Position numbers and translations under genes: made by a program. The notes below the pieces were generated by a model, which did no database searches, had not been told where the DNA came from, and saw nothing but the letters and a program-made list of their open reading frames with translations. A DNA stretch of 64,000 bases from Oceanisphaera profunda (GTDB taxonomy: Bacteria > Pseudomonadota > Gammaproteobacteria > Enterobacterales > Aeromonadaceae). The stretch spans positions 1,550,001 to 1,614,000 of the forward strand of contig NZ_CP021377.1 in the NCBI RefSeq assembly GCF_002157895.1, written 5' to 3'. Shown here one piece after another: positions 26,261 to 35,980 of the stretch; position 1 is the stretch's first letter, and each line of letters starts with the position of its first letter.

Positions 26261-27226
26261 ATGGAACGGGTGCCAGAGAACACCATCTATAGCCTACAGT
26301 TGGACGGCCATGGCGGCATGCAGCATTTGGCTGCAGGCGCAGAGTTACTCACAGAGTCCCCCGCTTGGGTGCACCTAGACTACGGGCAGCCACAAGCCCA
26401 ACAATGGTTGCAACAGACTAGCTTGCTCAGCGAGAGCGCCCGCGAGGCCTTGCTCGGCCAAAGTAATAGACCCAAGCTGATACGCCAGGGCGAAAGTTTG
26501 TTGCTGATTTTGCGCGGTATCAACCATAACGAGCACAACCGACCAGAAGAAATGGTGGCGCTGCGGATCTTTATTAGCCCGCAGTTGATTATTAGCAGCC
26601 GATGTCGGCCATTGTTATCGGAAAGAGATGTTTTTGAGCAATTCGCCACCCAAGATGGCCCCGTGAGCCCCAGCGATTGGCTGGTGGAAATATGCGATGC
26701 CCTGACCGATCGCGCCGGAGAGTTTGTCGAAACGCTACACGATAGAATATTGAGCCTCGAAGAATCGGTGCTCGAAAATACCATGCCCGCCAGTGGTCAG
26801 CTGGGCCGTATCCGCAAGCAGCTGATTATGATCCGCCGTTATCTTTCTCCCCAGCGGGACTTGGTAGCACGCTTGGCCAGCGAGAAGATAAGTTGGTTAA
26901 ATGACGACGATCGCCGCCGTTTACTGGATATTGCCGACCGACTGCGTCGCTGGCTGGACGACTTAGACGCAGGGGTGGCGCGTACTGCCGTGTTGGCCGA
27001 CGAGGTCAACAACATCATGGCCGCCGCCACCAACCGCCGCGCCTATCAAATGTCGATTATGGCGCTGTTGTTTTTGCCTGCCAGCTTTCTCACCGGCTTA
27101 TTTGGCATTAACTTAGCCGGTATGCCCGGCGCCGACAATCCGCTGGCCTTTTGGACTTTTTGTGGCGTATTAACCGGCTTAGCTTTGCTGTTGGCCATAT
27201 GGCTAAAGCTCAGGAGCTGGTGGTAG
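26261..27226 (+). CDS. zntB: Zinc transporter ZntB (CorA superfamily)
   Basis: 321 residues: a large cytoplasmic N-terminal domain, a long stalk helix (LIMIRRYLSPQRDLVARLASE), and two C-terminal membrane helices. The pore motif is FGINLAGMPG, i.e. the GIN loop of ZntB instead of the GMN of magnesium-transporting CorA. It mediates proton-coupled Zn2+ uptake or efflux. The ATG at 26261 follows AAAGGA; the GTG at 26243 is upstream of that site. Confidence 0.9.
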   Translation: MERVPENTIYSLQLDGHGGMQHLAAGAELLTESPAWVHLDYGQPQAQQWLQQTSLLSESAREALLGQSNRPKLIRQGESLLLILRGINHNEHNRPEEMVALRIFISPQLIISSRCRPLLSERDVFEQFATQDGPVSPSDWLVEICDALTDRAGEFVETLHDRILSLEESVLENTMPASGQLGRIRKQLIMIRRYLSPQRDLVARLASEKISWLNDDDRRRLLDIADRLRRWLDDLDAGVARTAVLADEVNNIMAAATNRRAYQMSIMALLFLPASFLTGLFGINLAGMPGADNPLAFWTFCGVLTGLALLLAIWLKLRSWW

Positions 27227-27740
27227 GGGCATGATATTTATCCATTTGCAGATACATACCATAAGGACTAAATGAGTAGCCAACCACTCAGGTAGCACAC
27301 CATACGTTAACAAAACGCCAAGCAGTGACCGACTACGAACGACAGGCTCAATCTACATAAAAAACCATCCAAAAATTTCAGGATTTTTATAACGATATGA
27401 GTATAAAAGTGTTAGCTAGGTTAAATGTTTGTAAAATTACATTGGTCTGAACCAACCGATTCAACTAGCATGGGCGAAAACTCATGGCTTGTATCGGATT
27501 TATATCGAGAGCAAGGCTGTGCTGAGCCATGTGAATAGCATGATGTAATGAATGACGACGTCGATCTGACAATTGGGTAACAAGGCCTGCCATTCCGCGC
27601 TTATCTCGGTTAAAGGCGAGTCATATTTTGCCTTGAGAGTAGTGCTATTAGCGAACATGAGGGAGCTCCCTCAGCTGTTGATCAAGGTCTATTTAGGCTG
27701 CCATTTTTTATCGTATGAATATGATCAGGAGATAACTGTT
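27227..27740. other. Intergenic region upstream of gabD
   Basis: About 510 bases with no convincing gene. An ORF in frame with gabD extends to 27573 but has no ribosome site and no family similarity. A short palindrome TGAGGGAGCTCCCTCA (27658-27673) lies 70 bp before gabD and could be regulatory. I see no promoter I would defend. Confidence 0.35.
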
Positions 27741-29189
27741 ATGAATACCCTCAGCAATCCGGCTTTGTTTCGCCAGTCATGCTATATCAACGGCCAGTGG
27801 GTGGATGGAGAGCAAAGTCTTACCGTTACCAATCCGGTCGATCAGTCAGTGTTGGGTACTGTACCCAGCCTGACAGAAGCACAGGTGAACGACACCATAG
27901 AGCAAGCCCATGAGGCTATGGCCGGTTGGAGTGCCCTCACCGCCAAAGAAAGATCCAAGATTCTTTATCGCTGGTTTACATTAATTGAAGCGAACGTCGA
28001 CGATTTAGGCACCATAATGACGCTAGAGCAGGGTAAACCGCTGCAAGAAGCTAAAGGAGAAATCCGCTATGCCGCTTCTTTCATCGAGTGGTTCGCCGAG
28101 GAAGGCAAGCGCGTTTACGGTGAAACCATCCCGCAAACCGTAAGCACCAATCGCCTGTCTACCATCACCCAGCCAATCGGCGTGTGTAGCGCCATTACGC
28201 CTTGGAATTTCCCAGCAGCCATGATCACTCGTAAGGCCGGCCCTGCACTGGCGGCGGGTTGCAGCATTATTATTAAGCCGGCCTCAGAAACGCCCTTTAG
28301 CGCACTGGCACTGGCAGAGCTGGCAGCACAAGCGGGCATTCCCGCTGGCATCTTTAACGTGATCACCGGCGACGCCCGTACCTTGGGTGTACCCTTGACC
28401 CAGCATCCATTAATCAGCAAGTTTTCTTTCACCGGCTCCACCCAAGTGGGCCGCACCCTGTATGAACAGTGCGCGTCCACCATCAAGAAAACCTCACTGG
28501 AGCTCGGCGGCAACGCGCCCTTTATCGTGTTTGATGATGCGGATATCGACAAAGCGGTGGCCAGCGCCATGCTGTCTAAATTTCGCAACGGTGGCCAGAC
28601 TTGTGTGTGCGCTAACCGCTTCTATATCCATGACGCTGTTTATGACGAATTTCTCGAAAAATTTACCGCTCAAGTCGCTAAGCTGTGTGTCGGTAATGGC
28701 CTAGACCAGAATACCGATATTGGCCCCATGATCACCCGTCGTGCCATAGATAGCATGCAATTGCTACTCGACGACGCGCTGGCTAAAGGTGCACGTCAGC
28801 TGGTGCTGGGTAATGAAGTCGAAGAACAAGGGAATTACATCAATCCTAAGATTTTAGTGGATGTGAACGATTCCATGGACATAGTGCACGAAGAAATTTT
28901 CGGCCCTATTGCCACCCTAATCCGCTTTCAAGACGAAGAAGACGTACTCACTCAGGCCAACAACACCATCTTTGGCTTGGCGGCTTACTTCTTCTCGCAG
29001 GATATAAGCCGAGTTTATCGTGTGGCAGAAAAGCTGGAAAGCGGCATGGTTGGCATCAATACCGGCATGATCTCCAACGAAGTGGCGCCATTTGGTGGGG
29101 TTAAGCAATCGGGTTTGGGTAAGGAAGGTTCCCATTATGGAATCGAAGACTACCTGACCGTAAAATACCTGTGCGTTGATATCGCCTGA
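27741..29189 (+). CDS. gabD: NADP(+)-dependent succinate-semialdehyde dehydrogenase
   Basis: 482 residues, matching GabD in length. Aldehyde dehydrogenase motifs are complete: TPWNFPAAMITRKAGPALAA, FTGSTQVGR, the glutamate loop LELGGNAPF, the catalytic Cys in GGQTCVCANRF, EEIFGPI and EVAPFGGVKQSG. It oxidises succinate semialdehyde to succinate in GABA or polyamine breakdown. The start follows AGGAGA at 27727-27732. No gabT or gabP is adjacent. Confidence 0.9.
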   Translation: MNTLSNPALFRQSCYINGQWVDGEQSLTVTNPVDQSVLGTVPSLTEAQVNDTIEQAHEAMAGWSALTAKERSKILYRWFTLIEANVDDLGTIMTLEQGKPLQEAKGEIRYAASFIEWFAEEGKRVYGETIPQTVSTNRLSTITQPIGVCSAITPWNFPAAMITRKAGPALAAGCSIIIKPASETPFSALALAELAAQAGIPAGIFNVITGDARTLGVPLTQHPLISKFSFTGSTQVGRTLYEQCASTIKKTSLELGGNAPFIVFDDADIDKAVASAMLSKFRNGGQTCVCANRFYIHDAVYDEFLEKFTAQVAKLCVGNGLDQNTDIGPMITRRAIDSMQLLLDDALAKGARQLVLGNEVEEQGNYINPKILVDVNDSMDIVHEEIFGPIATLIRFQDEEDVLTQANNTIFGLAAYFFSQDISRVYRVAEKLESGMVGINTGMISNEVAPFGGVKQSGLGKEGSHYGIEDYLTVKYLCVDIA

Positions 29190-29306
29190 TCTAATAGGAA
29201 ATAATGCGGTTGGGCGCCAGCAAAAACTTCCTACAAGATGAGGGGTGATACCAATCGTATTAATTGTTTGGTCAGCCTAACAGCTGGATTTAATGTGATG
29301 GTTTTT

Positions 29307-29428
29307 TGTAGTGTGCCCACCTTGTTGGTAGGTAAAGAGTATCGGCACGGTTTGGGTTTTGTTATTAAAACCATCCTGCTTCGCAGGACCACCGAAGTCA
29401 TCTTCACTGAAGATGCGGGTGGCCTACA
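29307..29428. repeat. TGTAGG...CTACA hairpin repeat, copy 1
   Basis: The 360-base gap 29190-29549 holds no gene. From TGTAG (29307) to CTACA (29428) it matches the copy at 56.8 kb through TCGGCACGGTTTNGGTTTTN and the CCGAAGTC...CTTNANNGAAGA block. Inner hairpins CCTGCTTCGCAGG here and CCAGCGGAGCTGG there are compensatory. Confidence 0.65.
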
Positions 29429-29549
29429 ACACACGCTTTTTGTAGAAGCCTACTTTAGTTAGCTATCCCTCAACTCTCCGTGGACGGATTGGTATACTCG
29501 CCAAATTTTGTCCACCTCCCAATTTGTCCAACTCCCAAAAGGAGGCCCG

Positions 29550-30494
29550 TCATTTTTTATTTACCTTTATCGATTCAGTCTGCGCTTGGTGGGGTAATCG
29601 TTGTGCCAGATATGGCTCTAAATTTTCGATGAAAACGCGCAAGTTAGCGCTGTTTTTGATACTGCGCGAATATACCGCATAAACATCGGCCACTTGCTGC
29701 CACTCGGGTAGCACTTGTACCAGTTGCCCTTGCTCCAATTCGTGCTGCACGCTCCACAGCGAGCGCAGCAGTATACCCTCCCCGTTCACACACCATTGTT
29801 TGGCTACATCGCCATTATTCACGCTCAAGCGACTGTTCGGTGACACTGTGAGCACTTCACCGGCTCGGGACACTTTCCAAGAGGCAGGAGCCTGATTACG
29901 CTCGCGAATGGTAATGCAAGTATGCTGCTGCTCCAGCTCCCGCGGATGTTCGGGCCAGCCGTGCTGTTCTAAGTAAGCAGGGGCGGCACAAAATATCCGG
30001 ATATTTTCGCCAAGGTGGCGTGCTATATATTGTTCGGGAATGGCCCCTCCGATGCAGATATCCAGATCCATGTTTTCACTAATGATATCTACCGCGCGGT
30101 CCGCCAGCGTCAGATCGATATCCAACAGCGGATAGTCGGCGCGCAACGACAAAATAAACGGATTGAGATATTCGCTACCAAATCCGGTGCTGCAACTGAT
30201 GCGCAGCACACCGCGGATCTCTTCTCGCGAGGCTCTCAGCTCACCGGTCATGGTCTCTATGCCCTGCAATAACTGCTCACCGGTGCGCAGCACTATTTCC
30301 CCTTCTGGCGTTAAGCTAATAGCCCGTGCCGAACGAAAAAAAAGCGCCACGTTGACGTTTTTTTCCAGCAGCTTGATGCGCTTAGAGATATAGGCGGGAG
30401 ATACCTGCAGCTGATCTGCGGCCCGAGCAAAACTCATTAGTCGAGCGGCGGTTACAAATACCTTAATGTCTTCCAGCGCGGGCAACTTATCCAT
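29550..30494 (-). CDS. dmlR: LysR-family regulator of D-malate metabolism (DmlR-like)
   Basis: 314 residues: N-terminal winged helix (FARAADQLQVSPAYISKRIKLLEK, about 22-45) and a LysR substrate-binding domain. It is divergent from dmlA across about 100 bp, as DmlR is in E. coli, where it activates dmlA when D-malate is present. The ligand-binding pocket cannot be judged by eye. The intergenic space carries facing ATTTGTAA and TTACAAAT next to the two starts. Confidence 0.82.
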   Translation of the reverse strand: MDKLPALEDIKVFVTAARLMSFARAADQLQVSPAYISKRIKLLEKNVNVALFFRSARAISLTPEGEIVLRTGEQLLQGIETMTGELRASREEIRGVLRISCSTGFGSEYLNPFILSLRADYPLLDIDLTLADRAVDIISENMDLDICIGGAIPEQYIARHLGENIRIFCAAPAYLEQHGWPEHPRELEQQHTCITIRERNQAPASWKVSRAGEVLTVSPNSRLSVNNGDVAKQWCVNGEGILLRSLWSVQHELEQGQLVQVLPEWQQVADVYAVYSRSIKNSANLRVFIENLEPYLAQRLPHQAQTESIKVNKK

Positions 30495-30596
30495 AATTTG
30501 TAAACTCAGAGATTACACTTTGTGACTACACCTTATCAGAGGCTGGCATAAACTAGGTGTCTAAGTTCTCACTTCACACAACCTGAGGTTACAAAT

Positions 30597-31664
30597 ATGT
30601 CACAGTTTAATATCGCAGTAATTCCCGGTGACGGTATCGGCAAGGAAGTCATCCCCGAAGGTTTAAAAGTGCTGCAAGCCGCCGCAGAAAAACACGGCAT
30701 TGAGCTGAGTTTCACGCATTTTGATTGGTCCTGCGAAACCTATCATAAAACCGGCCGCATGATGCCAGAAGACGGCTTGGAGCAGCTCAAGGCGTTCGAC
30801 TCTATTTTTCTCGGTGCGGTGGGCTTTCCTGGCGTACCGGATCACATTTCTCTGTGGGGCTTGCTGTTACCCATTCGCCGCGCCTTTAATCAATACGTTA
30901 ACTTGCGCCCAGTGCGTTTGTTCGAAGGCTTACAGTCGCCACTAGCCAACAAGAAGCCCGGCGATATCGACTTTTACGTGGTGCGCGAAAACGTAGAGGG
31001 CGAGTACTCGGCGATCGGCGGCATTCAATACGAAGGCACAGATGACGAAGTGGTGTTACAACAGAGCGTGTTTACCCGCAAGGGTACCGACCGCATCTTG
31101 AAGTATGCTTTTGAACTGGCCCAGACTCGTGACAAAAAGCACGTGAGTTCCGCCACTAAATCCAATGGTCTGTTCCACTCTATGCCTTACTGGGACAGCC
31201 GCGTGGCCGCCATGGCTGAACATTATCCAGAAGTGAAAGTTGATCAATTCCATATTGATATCTTCACTGCTAACTTGGTAAGAATGCCCGAGTTTTACGA
31301 TGTCATTGTTGGCTCTAACCTATTCGGCGATATTTTGTCGGACCTAGGCCCTGCCTGCACCGGCACCATAGCGATTGCGCCCTCGGCTAACATCAACCCA
31401 GAGAAAGATCTGCCCTCCATGTTCGAGCCCGTACACGGCTCGGCTCCGGATATCGCCGGTCAAAACATTGCTAATCCTATTGGTACTATCTGGGCCGCGG
31501 CTATGATGATGCAGCACTTAGGCCATCCTGAAATGCACGACACTATTATGACCGCCATAGAAACCGCCATTCGCGAAGGCCATGCGCTCACCCGCGACAT
31601 GGGTGGCTCGGCCAACACTCAACAGCTGGGCCAAGCCATTACTGACCTAATACTGTCACATTAA
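30597..31664 (+). CDS. dmlA: D-malate dehydrogenase / tartrate dehydrogenase (decarboxylating)
   Basis: 355 residues, isocitrate/isopropylmalate dehydrogenase fold: N-terminal VIPGDGIGKEVIPEG, the substrate-binding LRPVRLFEG and VRENVEGEYSAIGG, DIFTANLVRMPEFYDVIV, NLFGDILSD and EPVHGSAPDIAG. It oxidises D-malate to pyruvate and CO2 with NAD+ and also accepts tartrate. The start follows GAGG. A terminator lies 80 bp downstream. Confidence 0.92.
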   Translation: MSQFNIAVIPGDGIGKEVIPEGLKVLQAAAEKHGIELSFTHFDWSCETYHKTGRMMPEDGLEQLKAFDSIFLGAVGFPGVPDHISLWGLLLPIRRAFNQYVNLRPVRLFEGLQSPLANKKPGDIDFYVVRENVEGEYSAIGGIQYEGTDDEVVLQQSVFTRKGTDRILKYAFELAQTRDKKHVSSATKSNGLFHSMPYWDSRVAAMAEHYPEVKVDQFHIDIFTANLVRMPEFYDVIVGSNLFGDILSDLGPACTGTIAIAPSANINPEKDLPSMFEPVHGSAPDIAGQNIANPIGTIWAAAMMMQHLGHPEMHDTIMTAIETAIREGHALTRDMGGSANTQQLGQAITDLILSH

Positions 31665-31742
31665 GTCAGTTGCAGTAATGAGCGCCGCCGTACACAGCTG
31701 GGATGATCTCATATAGACGGTTAAGCTGGTAACAGCACAAGG

Positions 31743-31779
31743 CCCGAGCAAGCTTTTATCGGCTGCTCGGGTCTATTCT
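31743..31779 (+). terminator. Terminator after dmlA
   Basis: Stem CCCGAGCA / TGCTCGGG with a 13-nt loop, followed by TCTATTCTGT, a weak T tract. Confidence 0.6.
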
Positions 31780-31811
31780 GTATTAACGGCTCAATATGTA
31801 AGGAAACATCC

Positions 31812-32354
31812 ATGAAGAAACTGTTGCCGACGGCCCTATGTAGCTTATTCCTATGCCAGCCATCGCTGGCAGCCGAGCCAGATACCGCCGCCTTATATGA
31901 CCATCAGCTGCCGCGACTGCATTCCAGTGAAATGCTCGATATGCGCCCATTTGCTGGCCACCCTATGTTAGTGATTAATACCGCCAGCTTTTGCGGTTTT
32001 ACCGGTCAGTTTGAAGGGCTGGAAGCCCTGCACCAGCGCTACAAAGAGCAGGGTTTAAAAGTGGTGGGTTTTCCCTCTAACGACTTTAAGCAAGAAGCCA
32101 AGGATGAAGCTGAAGCGGCCGAAGTCTGTTTCGTCAATTTTGGCGTGACCTTCGATATGGCCCAGCCCATTAAAGTGCGCGGCCAAGATGCACACCCTAT
32201 TTTTAAAGAGATTACTCGCCAAAGTGGCAAGGCGCCCCGCTGGAATTTTTATAAGTTTGTACTGAATAAACAAGGCCAAGTGACAGCGGTATTCTCTAGC
32301 CTCACCAAGCCGGACGATCCTAAGCTGCAAGCCGCGATTGAAGCCGTATTGTGA
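31812..32354 (+). CDS. Periplasmic glutathione peroxidase family protein
   Basis: 180 residues with a signal peptide (to about SLAAEP) and a thioredoxin-fold GPx domain. The peroxidatic Cys is in NTASFCGFTGQFEGLE and the Trp-Asn pair is in RWNFYKFVLN. The usual Gln motif FPCNQF reads FPSNDF here, so the catalytic Gln is Asp and the second Cys is Ser. Activity is probably thiol-dependent peroxide reduction in the periplasm. The start follows AAGGA. Confidence 0.88.
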   Translation: MKKLLPTALCSLFLCQPSLAAEPDTAALYDHQLPRLHSSEMLDMRPFAGHPMLVINTASFCGFTGQFEGLEALHQRYKEQGLKVVGFPSNDFKQEAKDEAEAAEVCFVNFGVTFDMAQPIKVRGQDAHPIFKEITRQSGKAPRWNFYKFVLNKQGQVTAVFSSLTKPDDPKLQAAIEAVL

Positions 32355-32532
32355 GGCGTGAGGCAGAAGTACAGCGCCGAGCGTCCAGCTAAACAAAACA
32401 ACAGTGGCACCAAGTTCGGCACGGTGTACGAATGTAGTCGCGTGCTTTAGCCGCGAAAACCTGCTTCTGATGTAACAAGCTAACCCGTGAGCGTGAGGCA
32501 AAATTTTACAGGGTACGTTAAACGTGTTCATA

Positions 32533-32563
32533 AAAAACGGCGCCCAATTGGACGCCGTTTTGC
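32533..32563 (-). terminator. Terminator between gpx and the TerC/CBS gene
   Basis: Stem AAAACGGCG / CGCCGTTTT closing through CCCAATTGGA. On the minus strand it is followed by TTTTTT, so it mainly serves the TerC gene; it may work both ways. Confidence 0.8.
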
Positions 32564-32586
32564 TAATACTCAGTATTAATCAAAAG

Positions 32587-34128
32587 CTATGAGCTGGCGC
32601 TAACAAGCGGCGAAATCCGCACTTGGGCAATGCGAAACTCATCGATTTCCACGACTTCAAATCGTAAGTCTTCGTAGACAAATATCGCACCTTCAATCGG
32701 CAGCTGGCCACTCCACGCCAATAACATGCCGGCCAAGGTGGCATAGTCATCGTCTGGATCCACCAGCCCGCGGCGAGACAATACCTGCTCTAAATAATGC
32801 AGATCCGTACTGCCCTTCACCAACCAGCCCTGCTCTTCTACCACCACTTCTGGGTCTTCATCTTCATCGAGAAACTCACCCACTATGGCTTCTAGCACAT
32901 CATGGGGCGTGACTAAGCCTTGAATGGTACCAAACTCATCGTTAACCAATACCAGATTGCCGCGAGCTTCACGCAGCACGTTTAGTAAGCGGATCACGCT
33001 GATGCTGTCCGGCACTATGATGGAGTCGTTGCCCTCAGCCAACTCGGCGAGAGTTTTACCTTCTTTTAGGCCGGCCATTAAGTCTTTAGCCCGCACCACG
33101 CCTAATAAGGTATCTAGCTCGCCGTCACATACCGGAAACTGACTATGAGAAGAAGCCATAAGCTCCGCCAACACCTCTTCGCGACTATCACCAATATCCA
33201 GCCAGGCTATTTCAGAGCGGGGCGTCATTATGGTGCGGGTGGATCGCTCAGCCAGCGATAACACGCCGCTGATCATATTGCGCTCTTCTTCGGCAAAACC
33301 CGGCTCTTGGTTGGTATTTGACGAGTGCTCTGTGTGCTCTTCTGCTGCTAGCTTGCCGCCCATCAGATTAAAAATCGCCATGGTGGTGCGTTCACGCAAC
33401 GGTAGGCGCGCTGCTTCTTTGGTAACATTGCGCTTAGCTAATTGATTTAAAAACTCGATTAAAATCGAGAAGCCGATAGCCGCATATAAATAGCCCTTTG
33501 GAATATGATAACCAAAGGCTTCTGCCACTAAGCTAAAGCCGATCATCAACAAGAAGCTCAAGCACAGCACCACCACAGTAGGGTGCGCATTCACAAAGTC
33601 GGTTAACGACTTAGATGCCGCCAGCATCACCACCATGGCGATAATCACCGCCGTCATCATGACCGCTAAGTTGTCGACCATGCCGACTGCGGTAATAATG
33701 GAGTCGAGCGAGAATACCGCATCCAGCACTAATATCTGGGCAATCACCACGCCAAAGCCCGCGTATACGCCGCTGGCGCTATCTTCGTGAGTGGAGCCTT
33801 CTAGCCGCTCATGCAGCTCAGTGGTGGCTTTAAAGATCAAGAATAAACCACCGCCCAGCAAAATAAGGTCTCGACCGGAGAAACTTAAGCTCCCCCAGGT
33901 GAGCACAGGCGCGGTGAGCGTCACCAGCCAAGACACCACGCTCAATAAGCCTAAGCGCATGATCAGTGCCAGCGATAAGCCGATAATACGGGCTTTGTCG
34001 CGCTGATGGGGCGGCAGTTTTTTCACCAAGATGGCAATAAAGACTAGGTTGTCGATACCCAGTACAATTTCCAACACTATCAGTGTCAGTAAACCCACCC
34101 ACAATGACGGATCCATTAAAAATTCCAT
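32587..34128 (-). CDS. TerC family membrane protein with CBS and CorC domains (YoaE/YegH type)
   Basis: 513 residues: seven TerC-type helices over about 1-235 with acidic membrane motifs ([14 protein letters not shown] and [14 protein letters not shown]). Two CBS domains follow (about 300-420; [15 protein letters not shown] and [16 protein letters not shown]), then a C-terminal CorC/HlyC transporter-associated domain (about 430-510). The closest known set is E. coli YoaE, YegH and YgdQ. TerC relatives are implicated in Mn2+ export or loading of secreted metalloproteins; the role of this subgroup is not settled. The start follows AGAGG. Confidence 0.88.
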   Translation of the reverse strand: MEFLMDPSLWVGLLTLIVLEIVLGIDNLVFIAILVKKLPPHQRDKARIIGLSLALIMRLGLLSVVSWLVTLTAPVLTWGSLSFSGRDLILLGGGLFLIFKATTELHERLEGSTHEDSASGVYAGFGVVIAQILVLDAVFSLDSIITAVGMVDNLAVMMTAVIIAMVVMLAASKSLTDFVNAHPTVVVLCLSFLLMIGFSLVAEAFGYHIPKGYLYAAIGFSILIEFLNQLAKRNVTKEAARLPLRERTTMAIFNLMGGKLAAEEHTEHSSNTNQEPGFAEEERNMISGVLSLAERSTRTIMTPRSEIAWLDIGDSREEVLAELMASSHSQFPVCDGELDTLLGVVRAKDLMAGLKEGKTLAELAEGNDSIIVPDSISVIRLLNVLREARGNLVLVNDEFGTIQGLVTPHDVLEAIVGEFLDEDEDPEVVVEEQGWLVKGSTDLHYLEQVLSRRGLVDPDDDYATLAGMLLAWSGQLPIEGAIFVYEDLRFEVVEIDEFRIAQVRISPLVSASS

Positions 34129-34548
34129 GATTAACCTCTTAACAACTGTTGGTTGAACAACTAACGAATAGCGTCAGTTATGCCGACACCGTTAGAGGTA
34201 TCAGAACGATAGATAAATTTAAAAGCAGTGACGCATGCCCAAGGCAGCAGCAAATGGCGGGAATATAAAAAGGTAATAGTGTGGTGCAAGCAACTTCGCG
34301 AGCAATCCATAGGGTACACCGGTGTTTGGCCGGACCTCTTGGTTAAAATGAACGCATATCATAAGCACAAAAACGAGGCTGGCAAGACTATTTAATATTT
34401 TCAGCCACAGACTTCAGGTAAATAAGGCGCATTATGAGCGTCTTTATTGCGCACGCTTTGCCAACGGATGTTTAGCCGGTGTGCACAAGGTAAGATAGCG
34501 AGTTATTGTTAACGGCGCTGCAATGATATTTTTATGGAGAGAAACGGG
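34129..34548. other. Intergenic region before the pxp/FtsZ-like locus
   Basis: About 420 bases with no gene. At 34352-34376 the words CGCATATCATAAGCACAAAA and ACG match a string that also ends the pxpC remnants at 34995 and 36188. Part of a further decayed unit therefore reaches upstream of the visible remnants. Confidence 0.5.
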
Positions 34549-34965
34549 ATGGCAAAATTATTGCTAAATGCAGATCTGGGGGAGAGCTTCGGCGCTTGGC
34601 AATTGGGCCAAGATGAAGCCGTGCTGCCCCTTATTGATTTGGCCAATATCGCCTGCGGCTTTCATGCCTCAGACCCCGATACCATGCGCCGCACCGTGCG
34701 CTTAGCTCACGATCATCAAGTAAAAATTGGCGCCCATCCGGCCTATCCAGATTTAGTCGGCTTTGGTCGTCGTGGTGACGCTTACAAACTGGCGGCAGGT
34801 GATCAGTTACTTTTTTCAAATACGGCGACAGAAAAAATACCACTTGAACGCACGCTACCCGCTTACGCCTTACCTGACTATAAGGCCGATCCTCTCTTGG
34901 ACTTGATCCCGAGCACTCAGCTTCGTTTCTTTGACGATAAAAGCGTGATCGCCTCTTTTACCTAA
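34549..34965 (+). pseudogene. Truncated pxpA fused in frame to a fragment of pxpC
   Basis: 138 codons from ATG 34549. Codons 1-75 (to FGRR, ending 34773) match the intact PxpA at 37283-37507, with few differences in DNA. Codons 76-138 ([14 protein letters not shown] ... [15 protein letters not shown]) match residues about 144-210 of PxpC. After the stop the same frame continues PWQLDPQSDR, again PxpC. So about two thirds of pxpA, all of pxpB and the first part of pxpC are gone. The pxpC slice is clearly diverged from the resident copy. A ribosome site (GGAG) is present, but the product cannot be an active oxoprolinase subunit. Confidence 0.85.
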
Positions 34966-35140
34966 CCTTGGCAGCTTGATCCGCAATCAGACCGCATATC
35001 CTAAGTGCAAAAACGGGACTAGCAAAAAAACCGGCGTCGTTCCTTTATCCGGCCAGCATCCCATAACCCAATTCGGCCTCGCATCCATCTCCTTCGGCGG
35101 ACGACCGCCACATATTAAGACTCAAAATGAGCTGTTTTTC

Positions 35141-35171
35141 TTGACGGTTTAATCTCTCACAAGGCTATTAT
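35141..35171 (+). promoter_or_regulatory. Possible promoter of FtsZ-like gene 1
   Basis: TTGACG (35141-35146) and TATTAT (35166-35171) are 19 bp apart, two longer than ideal. Both boxes are conserved in unit 2 (36330-36335 and 36355-36360) with the same spacing, while bases between them vary. Confidence 0.4.
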
Positions 35172-35260
35172 TGCATCTTGTGTTCGAAACGGGGTGATAT
35201 CGTCGCTCAACCCTTCTAGAGGTAGGCCGACATTACTGCCTATTTCACAAGGAGCATTCC

Positions 35261-35980
35261 ATGCAAGAACAAGCGTTATTCAGCACCGACGGGGATGAGT
35301 ACATCATCCTACTGACAAACCCCCATCACATTTCTTTGGCTCCCCTGGCACTGAACGGGATCCAGCAGTGGGACAGCCTGCAGGCGGAAGGCCTGACCGA
35401 CACCATGATCGATGAAAGCCCCGTGGTCATCCTGCTGGAACCGAGCGAAGCGGAGCTTTCTCGCCTAGCCCGAGCAAACAGGCGGGGATTTTGGCTGGCG
35501 GTGCAGCCCTTCGACAGCTCCGCCGCACAACGGGCAGCGCTGAACGAACGAGTCGACCACCTAGTGCTGGCCCACAGAGACCAATTCAAACTGCTGGTAC
35601 GGGACCTGACCGAGCTGCTCACCCGAGCGGGGCTGATCGTAACCGATCTCAACGATATCCGCACCGTATTGGATTCGGGCCAAGGCATTTCCCACTATCA
35701 CAGCGGCACCAGTTTGCCCCGCCTCGACACCGGCAATATGGGAAGCTATCTAAGCGACACCTTCGATCACCACTTCCCACACGACCGGCTCAGCGCCCTT
35801 GGCGTACTGACTATAAATCTCACGGTCACCACTATGGAGGATTTTTCTGTGTACATGGACTATTTCATCTTCCTCAATAAAACCATCCGTGGTCAGCTCG
35901 CCCCCACTAGCCGCAGCGCACATTCGGGAGAGCTTATGCGTGTTGGCTTCTTTGTGGTGCAGGAAGCCAAACGACCATAG
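35261..35980 (+). CDS. FtsZ/tubulin-like protein lacking the GTP-binding motifs, copy 1
   Basis: 239 residues, no family recognised by name. By eye it aligns with the FtsZ paralog at 14037 from strand 3 onward. SPVVILLEP (53-61) takes the place of the strand before the GTP loop; [12 protein letters not shown] (74-85) matches [29 protein letters not shown] (94-112) matches LSEHTDALLVLPNDYLLKV. GLIVTDLNDIRTVL (124-137) matches the T7 segment GLINIDFADVRTIM, and GVL...DF...D (181-200) matches GVL...DDF...D. Absent are GGxGGN, GLGAGA, GGGTGTG and about 20 residues of the central helix. Asp129 and Asp132 stand where the catalytic T7 aspartates are. Strong site AAGGAG 6 nt before ATG. Codons CGA, AGG, CGG and GGG are more frequent than in neighbours. 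Confidence 0.6.
   Translation: MQEQALFSTDGDEYIILLTNPHHISLAPLALNGIQQWDSLQAEGLTDTMIDESPVVILLEPSEAELSRLARANRRGFWLAVQPFDSSAAQRAALNERVDHLVLAHRDQFKLLVRDLTELLTRAGLIVTDLNDIRTVLDSGQGISHYHSGTSLPRLDTGNMGSYLSDTFDHHFPHDRLSALGVLTINLTVTTMEDFSVYMDYFIFLNKTIRGQLAPTSRSAHSGELMRVGFFVVQEAKRP

Noticed and set aside
27573-27740. N-terminal extension of gabD to position 27573
   Set aside because: No ribosome site, no similarity to GabD, and a strong AGGAGA precedes the ATG at 27741, which gives the standard length of 482 residues.
29238-29462. 74-codon ORF within the 29.3-kb repeat
   Set aside because: It runs through a non-coding repeat that recurs at 56.8 kb with indels that break the frame.
34549-34965. Reading the upstream pxpA-like ORF as a functional second PxpA
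   Set aside because: It stops matching PxpA after 75 of 253 residues and then becomes a slice of PxpC.
35491-35880. Alternative-frame ORFs inside the FtsZ-like genes (also at 36680)
   Set aside because: Present in both copies only because the DNA is duplicated; Arg/Pro-rich, no ribosome site, no family likeness.
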